Shown here: positions 17,695 to 26,582 of the stretch, piece after piece
Numbering within the stretch: the stretch's first letter is position 1
How the letters are laid out: every line of letters starts with the position of its first letter
Source: Bog-756 sp963734435
GTDB taxonomy: Bacteria; Actinomycetota; Acidimicrobiia; Acidimicrobiales; RAAP-2
Length of the DNA stretch: 64,000 nt
Assembly (NCBI GenBank): GCA_963734435.1
Contig: CAVTHA010000003.1
Location: 1-64,000, forward strand
Direction: 5' to 3'
The notes under the pieces: model-generated
What the model saw: the letters and a program-made list of their open reading frames with translations, nothing else
Told to the model about the DNA's origin: nothing
Databases searched by the model: none
Program-made: the position numbers and the translations under genes

Positions 17695-18839
17695 CTGCTC
17701 ACCTCGTCCCAGGTCTGCTCGGCGATGGCGGGGGCGAGGGTCATGCCCCGGCCTGCGGTCCCGGTCACCACCCAGACGCCGGTGTCCAGCTCTTCCCGGA
17801 AACAGGGACGTCCGTCGGGGACCAGCGAATAGGAACCCGACCATCGCCGCACGGCCGGGGGGAGTGGCCAGCCGAGGATCGCCTCCGCCCGTTCCCGCAG
17901 AGCCTCGTACACGCTCTCTTCAACCGCAAAGTCGAAGGGTTCCTCGTAGACGTGGGTGTCTCCGATGGTGATGCCTCCCCCAGCGCGCTGCACGAGGAGG
18001 AGTTGCATGGACCATTGGCCCGCCTCGGCTTCAGCCGGTGGCAGTGCCTCCCGACCGGGGAGGTCGAAGGCCGGGTAGTAGCGCAGTGAATCGGCATCGG
18101 CAATCGCCGTGCCGACCTGTTCCCCCACTGGCGCGGTCTGCATCATCTGGAGCTGGCACCGCCGGAGAGCAGATGCGCCCAGTGCTTCCCCGATACGGCC
18201 ACCCAGTCCCGTGAGTCGATCGCCGATGCACAACATGACCAAGGAGCCCCGATGGCGGTGGCCGAGATGGTCGACGACGCCGGGCCCACCTGCCGCATCG
18301 CTCGGGGCTGAGAGCACATCAACGGCTCGGCGACCGGGCAGCCACTGGTAGCGCCCCGTGTCCGCAAGGCCCTCCCGGAGCGATCCGAGGACCGAACCGG
18401 GCTCGACCACCGCGTCGCTGCGACACCACAGGCCCCCGAGCAGATTCCCTCTGAGGGCGGGGTTGACCTTCCGGACGCCATCGGCATCGAGCAATTCGAA
18501 CTCGTGTTCGGCACCATCGGGGCGAGCGACGGCTTCGGCCATCAACTCCAGCTCGGCTTGGTGCCTGGCGACGGTCACCGAGCCGAGGGGTCGGAACCCG
18601 ATGCCCAGGGACCGCCCGGCCAACTCCGCCCACCGCTGGCGGGCTCGGAGGGCGAGCGCCAACTCGGCACCGGCAGCCCGGCCGCTGATCCACAACAACC
18701 CGAAGTTGCGGACCGAGGCCCTACGGGGAGCGGCGTCGGCCTCGAGGTGGATGACCTCCCAGCCACGCCGGCAGGCATCGACGGCGTGCATGGTGCCCAC
18801 CACCCCGCCACCGACGATCACGACCCGCTCCACGGTCAC
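17691..18839 (-). CDS. FAD-dependent amine oxidoreductase linked to phosphonate breakdown
   Basis: A 382-residue DAO-type flavoprotein. The FAD Rossmann motif is VVIVGGGVVGTMHA, followed by SVRNFGLLWISG, and a C-terminal GTAGRGMTLAPAIAE FAD-binding stretch. The SVRNFG feature and the adjoining phosphonatase-like gene match the oxidoreductase clade proposed to deaminate an aminophosphonate to the aldehyde. Start at GTG 18839 (or GTG 18833) by position of the Rossmann strand; no strong ribosome site is seen. First gene of a coupled operon: its stop overlaps the HAD ATG by 4 bases. Inferred order: oxidative deamination here, then C-P cleavage. Confidence 0.82.
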   Translation of the reverse strand: MTVERVVIVGGGVVGTMHAVDACRRGWEVIHLEADAAPRRASVRNFGLLWISGRAAGAELALALRARQRWAELAGRSLGIGFRPLGSVTVARHQAELELMAEAVARPDGAEHEFELLDADGVRKVNPALRGNLLGGLWCRSDAVVEPGSVLGSLREGLADTGRYQWLPGRRAVDVLSAPSDAAGGPGVVDHLGHRHRGSLVMLCIGDRLTGLGGRIGEALGASALRRCQLQMMQTAPVGEQVGTAIADADSLRYYPAFDLPGREALPPAEAEAGQWSMQLLLVQRAGGGITIGDTHVYEEPFDFAVEESVYEALRERAEAILGWPLPPAVRRWSGSYSLVPDGRPCFREELDTGVWVVTGTAGRGMTLAPAIAEQTWDEVSR

Positions 18840-18964
18840 CGACCGTCGATCGTAGTCAGGGTCATCTCGGGAGACTTCGAAGCAGCGGCACCCCGGATGG
18901 GCGGGATGCGTCGTACCGGCCGGCTCCTCCCCAGCCCGGTCGGCTAAATTGGCGCTTCGCCCAT

Positions 18965-19037
18965 TCGGGGGTGGCGCAACTGGCAGCGCGCATGATTCTG
19001 GTTCATGAGGTTGGAGGTTCGAGCCCTCCCCCCCGAG
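18965..19037 (+). tRNA. tRNA-Gln (CUG)
   Basis: The full cloverleaf can be folded by hand. The acceptor TCGGGGG pairs with CCCCCGA; the D stem GCGC/GCGC and anticodon stem CATGA/TCATG are intact. The loop TTCTGGT carries anticodon CTG, and the T arm is GGAGG-TTCGAGC-CCTCC. The discriminator base is G, and CCA is not encoded (CAG follows). It lies 97 bases before tRNA-Glu on the same strand. Confidence 0.93.
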
Positions 19038-19133
19038 CAGACGCATTGTCCCAGAGAGAGGACACTGTGACAGAGTTGGTCCGGCAAGAGCCTCAGCATG
19101 GGCGAGGTCATCTTGTTCGGAACGGCTCCTCGT

Positions 19134-19206
19134 GGTCCCATCGTCTAGTGGCCTAGGACACCACCCTCTCAAGGTGGAGACACGGGTTCGAACCCCGTTG
19201 GGACTG
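19134..19206 (+). tRNA. tRNA-Glu (CUC)
   Basis: The acceptor GGTCCCA pairs with TGGGACT (first pair G-U). The anticodon stem CCACC/GGTGG encloses loop CTCTCAA with anticodon CTC, and the T arm is ACGGG-TTCGAAC-CCCGT. The discriminator is G and CCA is encoded at 19207-19209. A degraded copy of its 3' part lies at 45076-45112, and mobile-element remnants start about 100 bases downstream, so this gene was probably an integration site. Confidence 0.95.
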
Positions 19207-19307
19207 CCAATAAGGAGTTCTTCGGAAATCAGCGGGGTGGGCCGTTCGCGAGAGCAGCGTCGATGTTTCGGTGTGCCCGAAATGCGCAGCAGTGAACCGG
19301 TGTGTTC

Positions 19308-19620
19308 TCAACCGGTCAACGCAACGGCGTCGGCGAACGCCTTTGATGGTGTCATCCATCCAAGTGTCTGTCGAGGACGAGTGTTGAGCGAGCGGGCGAT
19401 TGCATCGAGCTCCCTCTGTGTGGGCTGGGAGAGATCGGTCGACTTGGGCAGATATTGACGGAGAAGACCGTTGGTGTTCTCGTTGCTTCCCCGCTGCCAC
19501 GGGCTCCTTCGGGTCACAGAAGTAGACCTGCACACCGGTGTCGACGGTGAACTGGATGTGCTGGGCCATCTCCTTGCCCTGGTCCCAGGTGATCGACCGG
19601 CGAAGCTGGGCCGGCAGGGT
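19308..19620 (-). pseudogene. IS30-family transposase C-terminal remnant, frameshifted
   Basis: The upstream part (frame 1) reads LPAQLRRSITWDQGKEM then VDTGVQVYFCDPK. The downstream part (frame 2) reads SPWQRGSNENTNGLLRQYLP and ends at 19308. Both are classical IS30 transposase; the segment with the last catalytic Glu (RGSNEN) is present. One extra base near 19504 causes the frame change. The N-terminal two thirds, including the first two catalytic Asp residues, are missing, with homology stopping near 19620. It lies directly beside tRNA-Glu and marks the left side of the presumed island. Confidence 0.85.
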
Positions 19621-19758
19621 CAGGGATACGCCTGGCAGACTCGCGAGGTCGGGAAAACTCACACCTCGCTCCATACGCGATGACTCTGCCGACCGGTAAA
19701 CGTCTGATGGACGACACGACCCTGAGCAGTGTCGCCGGACTACCAGAAGGGAGACGTA

Positions 19759-20283
19759 ATGGACATCATCAACTTGGGTGCGACGGACGGGCTGCCCCCG
19801 GTGAACTGGGCGAACGTCGTCGAGAAGCTCGATGCCGGATCGCCGCCGGCTCCAGACGCCCACAACGCTCGCACGACGTGGCTCTCGACGGTGAACGAGG
19901 ACGGGAGCCCGCACGTGACTGCGGTCGGTGCGCTCTGGCTGGACGGAAGCTTCTGGTTCCAGACCGGATCGGGTACCCGGAAGGGCCGCAACGTCGCCCG
20001 CGACCCGCGCTGCTCGATCGCGGTGTCGATCCGCGATGCAGACGTCGTCGCCGAGGGTGAGGCAGCGCGGGAGACCGACCCGGCCACACTGACGCGCCTT
20101 GCCAAGGCCTGGGCGGACCAGGGGTGGCCCGCCGAACTGGATGAGACCGGGGCCGGTATCACCGCCCCGTTCAACGCGCCGTCGCAGGGACCACCGCCGT
20201 GGAACGTCTATCGCATCAAGCCACATTCGGTGACCGTGGTACTGGGCACCGAGCCGGGCGGGCTGACTCGCTTCAGGTTCTAA
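19759..20283 (+). CDS. Pyridoxamine 5'-phosphate oxidase family protein
   Basis: A 174-residue PPOX-fold protein. ATG 19759 has GAAGGGAG upstream. Recognisable barrel strands are TTWLSTVNEDGSPHVTAVGAL, FQTGSGTRKGRNVARDPRCSI and the C-terminal YRIKPHSVTVVLG. These are typical of flavin- or F420-linked general stress or reductase proteins of unknown substrate. It is the third PPOX protein in the window but is not especially close to the two at 1717-2710. It starts immediately after the IS30 remnant, with its own promoter presumed in 19620-19750. Confidence 0.8.
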   Translation: MDIINLGATDGLPPVNWANVVEKLDAGSPPAPDAHNARTTWLSTVNEDGSPHVTAVGALWLDGSFWFQTGSGTRKGRNVARDPRCSIAVSIRDADVVAEGEAARETDPATLTRLAKAWADQGWPAELDETGAGITAPFNAPSQGPPPWNVYRIKPHSVTVVLGTEPGGLTRFRF

Positions 20284-20526
20284 CCTCAGCCCAGCGAGGC
20301 GGCTTGCCCGGCCTCGCCGATCGATGAGTTCCTCGAGTCGACACTCCGCTCGTCCAGCCGATCTTTCGGCCCCAGCCCGGAGCGCATAGATAACGGCCCG
20401 GAACTGGCATGGGATACCCAAGCCGGCCCGGTATCGTCACTTTGGGGACGGGGGCCTTCTCCCGTCGTCCTTCTTGGTCCATCCCGCGAATGTCCTGGTC
20501 GGTCGCAGATCGGCCGCGACGGGCCG

Positions 20527-20967
20527 CTAGCTGATCTGCTCGGCCAGCCCTATGAGAAGTCCTTCGGGCCCACGGATGTAGCAGAGCCGATAGGCGTCTT
20601 CGTACTGGACCACTTCGCTGCTTACAAGCTGCGCGCCGTGCTTGCCGAGCCGGTCGAGCGTATCGTCGATGTCGTCCACGGCGAACATGATGCGTAGATA
20701 GCCGAGGGCGTTCACCGGGGCGTTCCGGTGATCGTCGACCGTAGGCGGCGTGAGAAACCGCGAGATCTCGAGCCGGCTGTGGCCGTCCGGCGTGCGCATC
20801 ATGGCAATCTCGACGCGCATGGGGTGCAGACCGGTGACGCGCTCTGCCCAGTCTCCTTCGATCGTGGCTCGCCCTTCGAGCTCGAGGCCGAGCTCGGCGA
20901 AAAACGAGATAGCCGCATCGAGGGATTCCACCACGATGCCGACGTTGTCCAACCGCTGAATCGTCAT
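20527..20967 (-). CDS. VOC-family (glyoxalase-like) protein
   Basis: A 146-residue vicinal-oxygen-chelate protein with two beta-alpha-beta3 modules. Module one begins QRLDNVGIVVESLDAAISFF and contains MRVEIAMMRTPDGHSRLEI with a Glu ligand. Module two has LRIMFAVDDIDDTLDRLGKHG and ends YIRGPEGLLIGLAEQ, again with a ligand Glu position shifted. These proteins bind a metal and act on small molecules such as glutathione adducts or antibiotics; the substrate is unknown. No operon partner; the gap on either side exceeds 150 bases. Confidence 0.82.
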   Translation of the reverse strand: MTIQRLDNVGIVVESLDAAISFFAELGLELEGRATIEGDWAERVTGLHPMRVEIAMMRTPDGHSRLEISRFLTPPTVDDHRNAPVNALGYLRIMFAVDDIDDTLDRLGKHGAQLVSSEVVQYEDAYRLCYIRGPEGLLIGLAEQIS

Positions 20968-21161
20968 GGTGGTCGTGGTCTCCTTTTCGTAGCACAGCCC
21001 GTTTTGGCGACGTGTACCCAGGACGGGGGGCAGCGCCCACTGGCTCCATGATGAACCACGATCCCGACCATCCGGGAATGCCGGTTACCGAGCCGCCCTA
21101 CCTATGCACTCAGGTCCATCCCATGGTGCCGTTATGGGCGACTCGGGATGGGCCGGCGCTT

Positions 21162-21368
21162 TCACCCAATCCGCTGAACGGCGTCCAGGTCAGCTCGGTG
21201 ACCATCGCACGCCTCGACGGTATGCCGCCGGCCGGCGGCATCCTTGAAACGGCCACGCCACACCAGGGCGTACGGACAATGCCGGGCGTGTCCCGTTCCG
21301 TCCTCGGCCTGGATAAGTCGGAAGCACTGCCCGGAGGTCAAGCAGAAGTCTTCGGCGTAGTGCTCCAT
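21162..21368 (-). CDS. Small Cys/His-rich protein, copy A of a dispersed family
   Basis: A 68-residue open frame: MEHYAEDF, SGQCFRLIQ, GTGHARHC, GRRHTVEACDGHRADL. Cysteines and histidines occur in pairs (C, H-x2-HC, C-x2-H), suggesting a zinc-binding knuckle. I do not recognise a named family. Three decayed relatives occur at 36109-36290, 37207-37303 and 56403-56515, sharing the AE-x-F and GQCF[RW] core. This is the only copy that is open from start to stop. Conservation of protein rather than only DNA implies a real gene; the role is unknown. Confidence 0.6.
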   Translation of the reverse strand: MEHYAEDFCLTSGQCFRLIQAEDGTGHARHCPYALVWRGRFKDAAGRRHTVEACDGHRADLDAVQRIG

Positions 21369-21507
21369 GCGACGAGGCTAGGGCGGGGTGACGTTCCACC
21401 GACGAAACGTCTGTTTAGGATGCCCCGCTCCGGGTCCGTCGTAACGCCGGATCTCCGCCACTCCCCATGCGTTCCGGACCCGGCATACTGCCAACCTTAC
21501 CGGCGAC

Positions 21508-22599
21508 CTAGTGCCCCGAGCACGTATTGCCATCGTTGTTGCTGTTCGTGCCGTCGGGACACGTCGTGTTGCTCCAGGTGACTGCCGTCAAGGTGGCACC
21601 GGTCAGGTTGGCGTTCCCCAGGTCGGCATTGGTCAGATTGGCATTGGTCAGATTGGCATCGGTCAGATTGGCGCTCAATAGGTCGGCATTGGTCAGGTTG
21701 GCATCGGTCAGGTTGGCATCGGTCAGGTTGGCGGCGTTCACGAAAACCTCGGCAGAAGACAAGTTGGCACCAGTCAGGTTGGCATTGGTCAAGTTGGCGC
21801 CCGTCAGGTCGACCCCGCTCAGATTGGCACCGTTCAGGGAGGCTGAGGACAGATTGGCGCCGTTCAGATTGACGCCGGTCAGGTTGCTGTTGGACAGGAC
21901 CTGGCTGGCCAAGGTGGCCCCGGACAGGTTGGCGCCGGTCACTTCGGCCCCCGTTAGTGTGGCGCCGGTCAAGGTGGCACCGGTCAGGTTGGCGCTCAAC
22001 AGGTCGGCATTGGTCAGGTTGGCGTTGGTCAGGTTGGCGTTCGACATATTTGCTCCGCTCAGATTGGCGCCGCTCAGATTGGCGCCACTCAGATTGGCAT
22101 TCGCAAGACTGCACCCGGCGAGGTCAATCCCCGGCTGAGGAGTGGCCGAGCAGTTGAGAGTGACGGGAGTAACCACAGTTCTCGTCGCACCCGTGTGGGA
22201 GATGCCATTTACCGGCCTCCTCCCTCCGGGGTACAGCGTCTTCACGGCAACGTTGTACGAACGGCCCGGAGTAAGGCCCGTCAGCGAGCAGGAGGTCACG
22301 TAGTAGCCGCTGGTTTCGCACGTCTTACCTTGTGAGGCCGTCACCAGGTATCCCGATGGGTAGAACCCATAAGGGTCAAAAGTCGCCGGATCCCAGGTTA
22401 TGGTCGCCTCCCCGTTGCCGGGAATCGCAGACACCCCTGTCGGCCTACCTGGGGGCTTTTGCCTTGGTACCGGTCCTGCCCACGAAGCCTGGCTGGATAA
22501 GAGAGACAGAATCACCACCGAGGAGACCAACACCCCGAGTCTCCCGAACGCAGCGAACCTTGAGCGGGATTTCGGTTGGTCATTCGACATGCGGCTCAT
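21508..22599 (-). CDS. Secreted pentapeptide-repeat protein with fibronectin-III domain
   Basis: A 363-residue exported protein. ATG 22599 has AAAGGGG 5 bases upstream; a signal peptide ends near QASWAG. A fibronectin type III-like domain follows (PTGVSAIPGNGEATITWDPA to YNVAVKTLYPGG). Several dozen A(N/D)L-x-x pentapeptide repeats (ANLSG, ANLTN, ATLTG, ADLLS) fill roughly residues 150-345 and would fold as a right-handed beta-helix. A short Cys-bearing tail (CPDGTNSNNDGNTC) closes it. The DNA repeats are visible as 15-base periodicity. Extracellular function unknown; pentapeptide helices can be structural or bind DNA-mimic targets. Confidence 0.85.
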   Translation of the reverse strand: MSRMSNDQPKSRSRFAAFGRLGVLVSSVVILSLLSSQASWAGPVPRQKPPGRPTGVSAIPGNGEATITWDPATFDPYGFYPSGYLVTASQGKTCETSGYYVTSCSLTGLTPGRSYNVAVKTLYPGGRRPVNGISHTGATRTVVTPVTLNCSATPQPGIDLAGCSLANANLSGANLSGANLSGANMSNANLTNANLTNADLLSANLTGATLTGATLTGAEVTGANLSGATLASQVLSNSNLTGVNLNGANLSSASLNGANLSGVDLTGANLTNANLTGANLSSAEVFVNAANLTDANLTDANLTNADLLSANLTDANLTNANLTNADLGNANLTGATLTAVTWSNTTCPDGTNSNNDGNTCSGH

Positions 22600-23192
22600 G
22601 GATCCCCTTTCGCTGGCCTGCGTCGGTTGACCCATGAGTCGGCGGCCAGGTCAAGACCGAAGCTGCCACTGAGCGAGACGCTACTACTCACAGAGTGGCT
22701 GGGCCTCTCCGCGCGCCTAGGGGCAAGACCCCCTGTAAAGCAGTCTGCTGGCACTGCCTCAGCGTCGTTCAGAGATGCAGAAGGCCAACAGGTTTGTTCA
22801 CTCTGGGGCACGTCAGCTGTGCCCGATTGAGACTTATGGCAGACGCTGCTTCTGATTCGTAGCGTTTCCGAGGACCCTTGGTAGGGTCACTCCCGAAGTG
22901 CCTGCCGGCGGCCGCTGCGGGTGCCCACATATTCTTGTGTCATCGGGGCCTCCCTTGTCGTGGGGTTGGTGTGACAACCCAGTCTCGACCGCGAGACCGG
23001 AGCCGTCACGGGGAGCGGAGGCCCCGCTCCTTCATGCCATCACTTCGGGGCTACCTAGAGATCCGGCTCAGTTGACAGGTCGCTTGACACCGGATGGCAA
23101 AGGCGTAGGGTCCAAGAAGCGAACCACAGCACGAGTCCCACCATTTGGCCATTTGAGTTGTGGCTTCGTTAGCCAATGGATGGGAGCCTGCC
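22600..23192. other. 593-base divergent intergenic region
   Basis: This gap lies between the starts of the pentapeptide-repeat gene (-) and the beta-propeller gene (+), so it must hold both promoters. I see no convincing gene on either strand and no clear sigma-factor boxes; the short frames here lack ribosome sites and family features. Confidence 0.4.
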
Positions 23193-24694
23193 ATGGTCAG
23201 TCGCTCAGCCGCCACTTTGTCCAGGCTTTGCATAGCTGCCGCACTCCTGGTGCTGGGCGCGACAGCGTTGTCCCAGGTCACTGGCGCCACGTCGGCGGCT
23301 GCAGTCGGGAGTTCCGTCTCGCCGTCGCCGACGCAGCGTTCCGGCAGCGTTTACGTCACCAACCGGGGCACGCCCGGCGGTGACGACGTTTCGCAGTACG
23401 GGATCGGCTCTGCAGGCGATCTCTTTCCACTGAATCCCCCGACCGTGGGCACGGACTTCCGGACCCCCATGTTCTTGGCCGTGACTCCCGACGGCACGAG
23501 CGTCTACGTCACCAGCTCGGTCGAAGACACCATCTTGCAGTACGCCGTCGACCCGTCGAGCGGCGCGCTCAGGCCCAAGCGCCCTCCGGCCGTCGCTGTC
23601 GCCCGAGGTACGGAGCCCTTGGGTATCGCCGTGACTCCCAACGGCAAGAGCGCCTATGTCGCCGCTTTCAACAACGACGTTGTTCAGTACAACATCGATC
23701 TGAAAACTGGCGCGCTCTCACCGAAGAGCCCCCCGACGGTCGCCATCGGCGGATTAGGAGGACCCGTGACAGTCGCCGTGACTCCCGACGGCAAGAGCGG
23801 TACGTCAGCGACCAGGGTGGCAACACCGTCTTGCAGTACGACATCAACTCAACGACGGGCAACTTGTCACCCAAGGTTCCCGCGACCGTCTCTACGGGAT
23901 TGGGACCTTACGGCGTGGCCGTGGCTCCCGACGGCAAGAGCGTTTACGTAACGAACCGGGGTAACGGAACGGGCCTCACGCTCTCGGAGTACAACGTCGA
24001 CCCGTTGACCGGAACGCTATCGCCCAAGGTTCCCGCGACCGTCCCCACGGGCATGGGACCCGTAGGTGTCGCCGTGACTCCCGACGGCAGGAGCGTCTAT
24101 GTGACGAACTTTGGCAGCCCAGATGGCCGTCTACTATTTGGCAACACGCTCTCCCAGTACGACGTCGACCCGCTCACGGGAGCGCTTTCGCCCAAGACTC
24201 CCGCGATCGTCGCCACAGGCACGGCACCGCAAGGGATCGCCGTGACTCCCGACGGCAAGAGCGCGTACGTCACCGATGTTGTAGATGACACCGTCTCGCA
24301 GTACAGCATTAACGCCTTGACGGGCGCGCTCTCGCCTACGATCCCTGCGACCGTCGCCACCGGCTCGGGACCGAGTGACGTTGTAGTAGGCCCGCTAGGG
24401 GCTTCCAGCGGGCCGGTCACCATTATGACGTCCTCCCTGCCGCCTGGAACCGTCGGCCAGCCTTATTCGGTTCAGCTCGAGGCTTCGGGCGGCACGCCGC
24501 CGTATTCCTGGAACAAGTACCTGCAAAAGGGCACAGGCACGCTGCCACGCGGTGTAAGTCTCTCCCCGAGCGGTCTCATCTCGGGCACCCCGAAGCGAGC
24601 TGGCACCTACACCATCACGGTGAAGTGTTTGGACTCCAGTCACTCACACAAGACGCAGGCGACACAGACGCTCACGCTCACGATCAACCCCTAG
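23193..24694 (+). pseudogene. Secreted YVTN-type beta-propeller protein, one frameshift
   Basis: ATG 23193 follows GGGAG and opens with a signal peptide. YVTN/lactonase-like beta-propeller repeats follow (GSVYVTNRG, VAVTPDGKSVYV, GALSPKSPPTV), each about 45 residues. The C-terminus is a putative Ig domain (LPPGTVGQPYSVQLEASGGT, GLISGTPKRAGTYTITVK). At 23798-23800 one base is missing. The first frame runs into unrelated sequence after VTPDGKSG, while the second picks up YVSDQGGNTVLQYDIN. Restoring one base gives a single protein of about 500 residues. Either a recent pseudogene or a read error, since both halves remain well conserved. Confidence 0.75.
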
Positions 24695-24715
24695 CCCAAA
24701 GAGGGAGTCCACCCG

Positions 24716-24738
24716 ATGGCCGTTACTTTTTCGGCCAT
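24716..24738 (+). terminator. Putative stem-loop terminator
   Basis: A 7-bp perfect stem, ATGGCCG (24716-24722) with CGGCCAT (24732-24738), encloses a T-rich 9-base loop. It starts 22 bases after the stop of the beta-propeller gene on the plus strand. There is no T tract after the stem. Confidence 0.4.
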
Positions 24739-24872
24739 GGCTGAAGACGGTGGTGCCCCCTACCAGTGACACTGTCCCTCAGGGTCCAACCCGTGAAACA
24801 CCATGAGCGGCACCTCAATCATTCACCGCACGAGTGCAGGATGCAGGGTTCCCGGTCTGGCATACTGCCGTG

Positions 24873-25976
24873 ATGGTGTCCCGAGTCGGGCTTTCGAAAG
24901 CCGTCTCGCCAGGACGCCGAGGGATGACGCTTCTCGTGGCAGTGATCGTGCTTCCCACGTTGTTCGCCACCGCGACTGTTTCGGCCGCGGCGACCCGTTC
25001 GTCCGGGGTGAACAACCGAAGGACGGCGCTCAGCCCGCGGTCCACGCTTACCGCGGGGACCACCTATACCTTCTATCTCCGCTCGAGCGGAGCTAGGCGC
25101 AGTTATCGGCTGCATCTGCCGCCAGCGGCCGCTTCCGGACGGGTACTTCCTTTGGTCCTTAACCTGCACGGGGCGACCCAGAACGGCTGGCTCCAGGAGG
25201 TCCAGTCGGGAATGGACAGTTCCGCCGACCAGAATGGCTACCTCGTGGCCTACCCCAACGGGACCAAGGTATCCAAGGTCCTCACTCCGGATCCGGTGGC
25301 GGGCCAGGACCAGTACAGCTGGGACGCCGGGGTCTGCTGCGGGCTGCCCGTTACCCGGCACATCAATGACGTCGTCTTTCTCGAGCAGGTGATCTCAGAC
25401 ATCGAGACGAGAACCGCGGTGGACCGCAGCCGGATCTACGTGACCGGCATGTCGGCGGGCGGGATGATGGCCTACGCGATGGCCGCCCAGGATGCCGGCC
25501 AGATTGCCGCCATCGCCTCCGTGGCCGGCCAGGTTGAGCTCCCTAACATTCATCCCACCCAGGCCGTGCCGACTATGGAGTTTCACTCGGTCGACGATCC
25601 GATCGCAGCCTGGTCGGGTGTGCCCAGCCCCGACCCAAAGGACCGGTACTCCGTCATGCAAGGCATCCACAAGTGGGTGGTAGCCGACAAGTGCTCCAGG
25701 CGGCCGCACGACAGCCCAAAAGTGGTCGGCGTGCCCGGCACAGAATCGGCCGGCGAGACCGCCACCTTGGTGGCCTACTCCGGCTGTGCCGCGGGCGCCG
25801 AAGTGGCGCTCTGGCGCCTCACTGGCTCCGGCCATGTGTGGCCGGGCGCCCCCTTCAACCTGGGACCGCCCCAGACCTGGATTCTCCAGGGGGTCGGTCG
25901 TGGCACCGTGCTGGTTGACGCCAACCAGGTCATGTGGGACTTCTTCAAGCAGTACTCCCTGTCGGGCGCGGGCTGA
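24873..25976 (+). CDS. Secreted CE1-type esterase (PHB depolymerase/feruloyl esterase family)
   Basis: A 367-residue exported alpha/beta hydrolase. After a signal peptide (MTLLVAVIVLPTLFATATVS), the catalytic triad is visible: the nucleophile Ser in TGMSAGGMMAYAMA (GxSxG), the acid in FHSVDDPI, and the His in GSGHVWPG. LNLHGATQNGW supplies the oxyanion hole. This is the LpqC/polyhydroxybutyrate-depolymerase group, acting on polyesters or feruloylated polysaccharides outside the cell. ATG 24873 gives a normal signal n-region; ATG 24924 is an alternative with a better-spaced AGGA. Confidence 0.82.
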   Translation: MVSRVGLSKAVSPGRRGMTLLVAVIVLPTLFATATVSAAATRSSGVNNRRTALSPRSTLTAGTTYTFYLRSSGARRSYRLHLPPAAASGRVLPLVLNLHGATQNGWLQEVQSGMDSSADQNGYLVAYPNGTKVSKVLTPDPVAGQDQYSWDAGVCCGLPVTRHINDVVFLEQVISDIETRTAVDRSRIYVTGMSAGGMMAYAMAAQDAGQIAAIASVAGQVELPNIHPTQAVPTMEFHSVDDPIAAWSGVPSPDPKDRYSVMQGIHKWVVADKCSRRPHDSPKVVGVPGTESAGETATLVAYSGCAAGAEVALWRLTGSGHVWPGAPFNLGPPQTWILQGVGRGTVLVDANQVMWDFFKQYSLSGAG

Positions 25977-26582
25977 GCCGCGTAGTCCCACCTCCAGGAC
26001 GAGTCAGCGTCATCGCCGAGCATTTTGCGGCATTTGGGCCGCCTTCAATCCTTCCCGGATCTCGAACATTCGTTGGATCAGCCAACAGTCTCGTTGGATT
26101 CGAACTCATAGAGTTGCTCAACGGGTTACCCAAGACTGCGCTTGGCTGTTGGATATTGCCTCAGTTGCTCTGCTTCTCACCGACCAGAATTGGAGTGCTG
26201 CAGAGAGGTATCGCCATTTCGATTGCCAAGATGAGGGTCCCGGGTTCGAGGATCGAGGTGGTTTGAGACCCCATTCTCAATCCCGGTTGCGATTTGGTGG
26301 ATTGCGCCTACCCGCGAGTACCAGGTCAGCCCTGATCCATTGAACCATGGAGCGTAAGGGGCTCTTCGGATTTCAGCGGGGTCTGGAGGCTGGGTCTTGT
26401 CCGTGCTCGCGAAAGTTGCCTCGCCCACAACGGCACAACACGAGTGGGGCACTCCCGTGAGTCCTGGCTGCAGGATATTTGGGGGCACCCGCAAGACAGA
26501 ATGACGGTCCGTAAACGGATCCTCAAGTGGACTCGGCAAACCGGAGCGTCGGTCAGGCAAGCTCAGCCACGTCCCGTGCACA
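25977..26582. other. 606-base gap without a recognisable gene
   Basis: It lies between the esterase and the end of glyA. I find no family features in any frame. A 27-base segment at about 26357-26383 resembles the sequence immediately downstream of tRNA-Glu (see findings). Confidence 0.4.

Noticed and set aside
21560..22110. Regular 15-base DNA periodicity that could look like a repeat array
   Set aside because: It is the coding pattern of pentapeptide repeats in one open frame, with no spacers of CRISPR type.
26230..26300. tRNA-like T-arm sequence (CCGGGTTCGAGG)
   Set aside because: No acceptor, anticodon or D stems can be paired around it.
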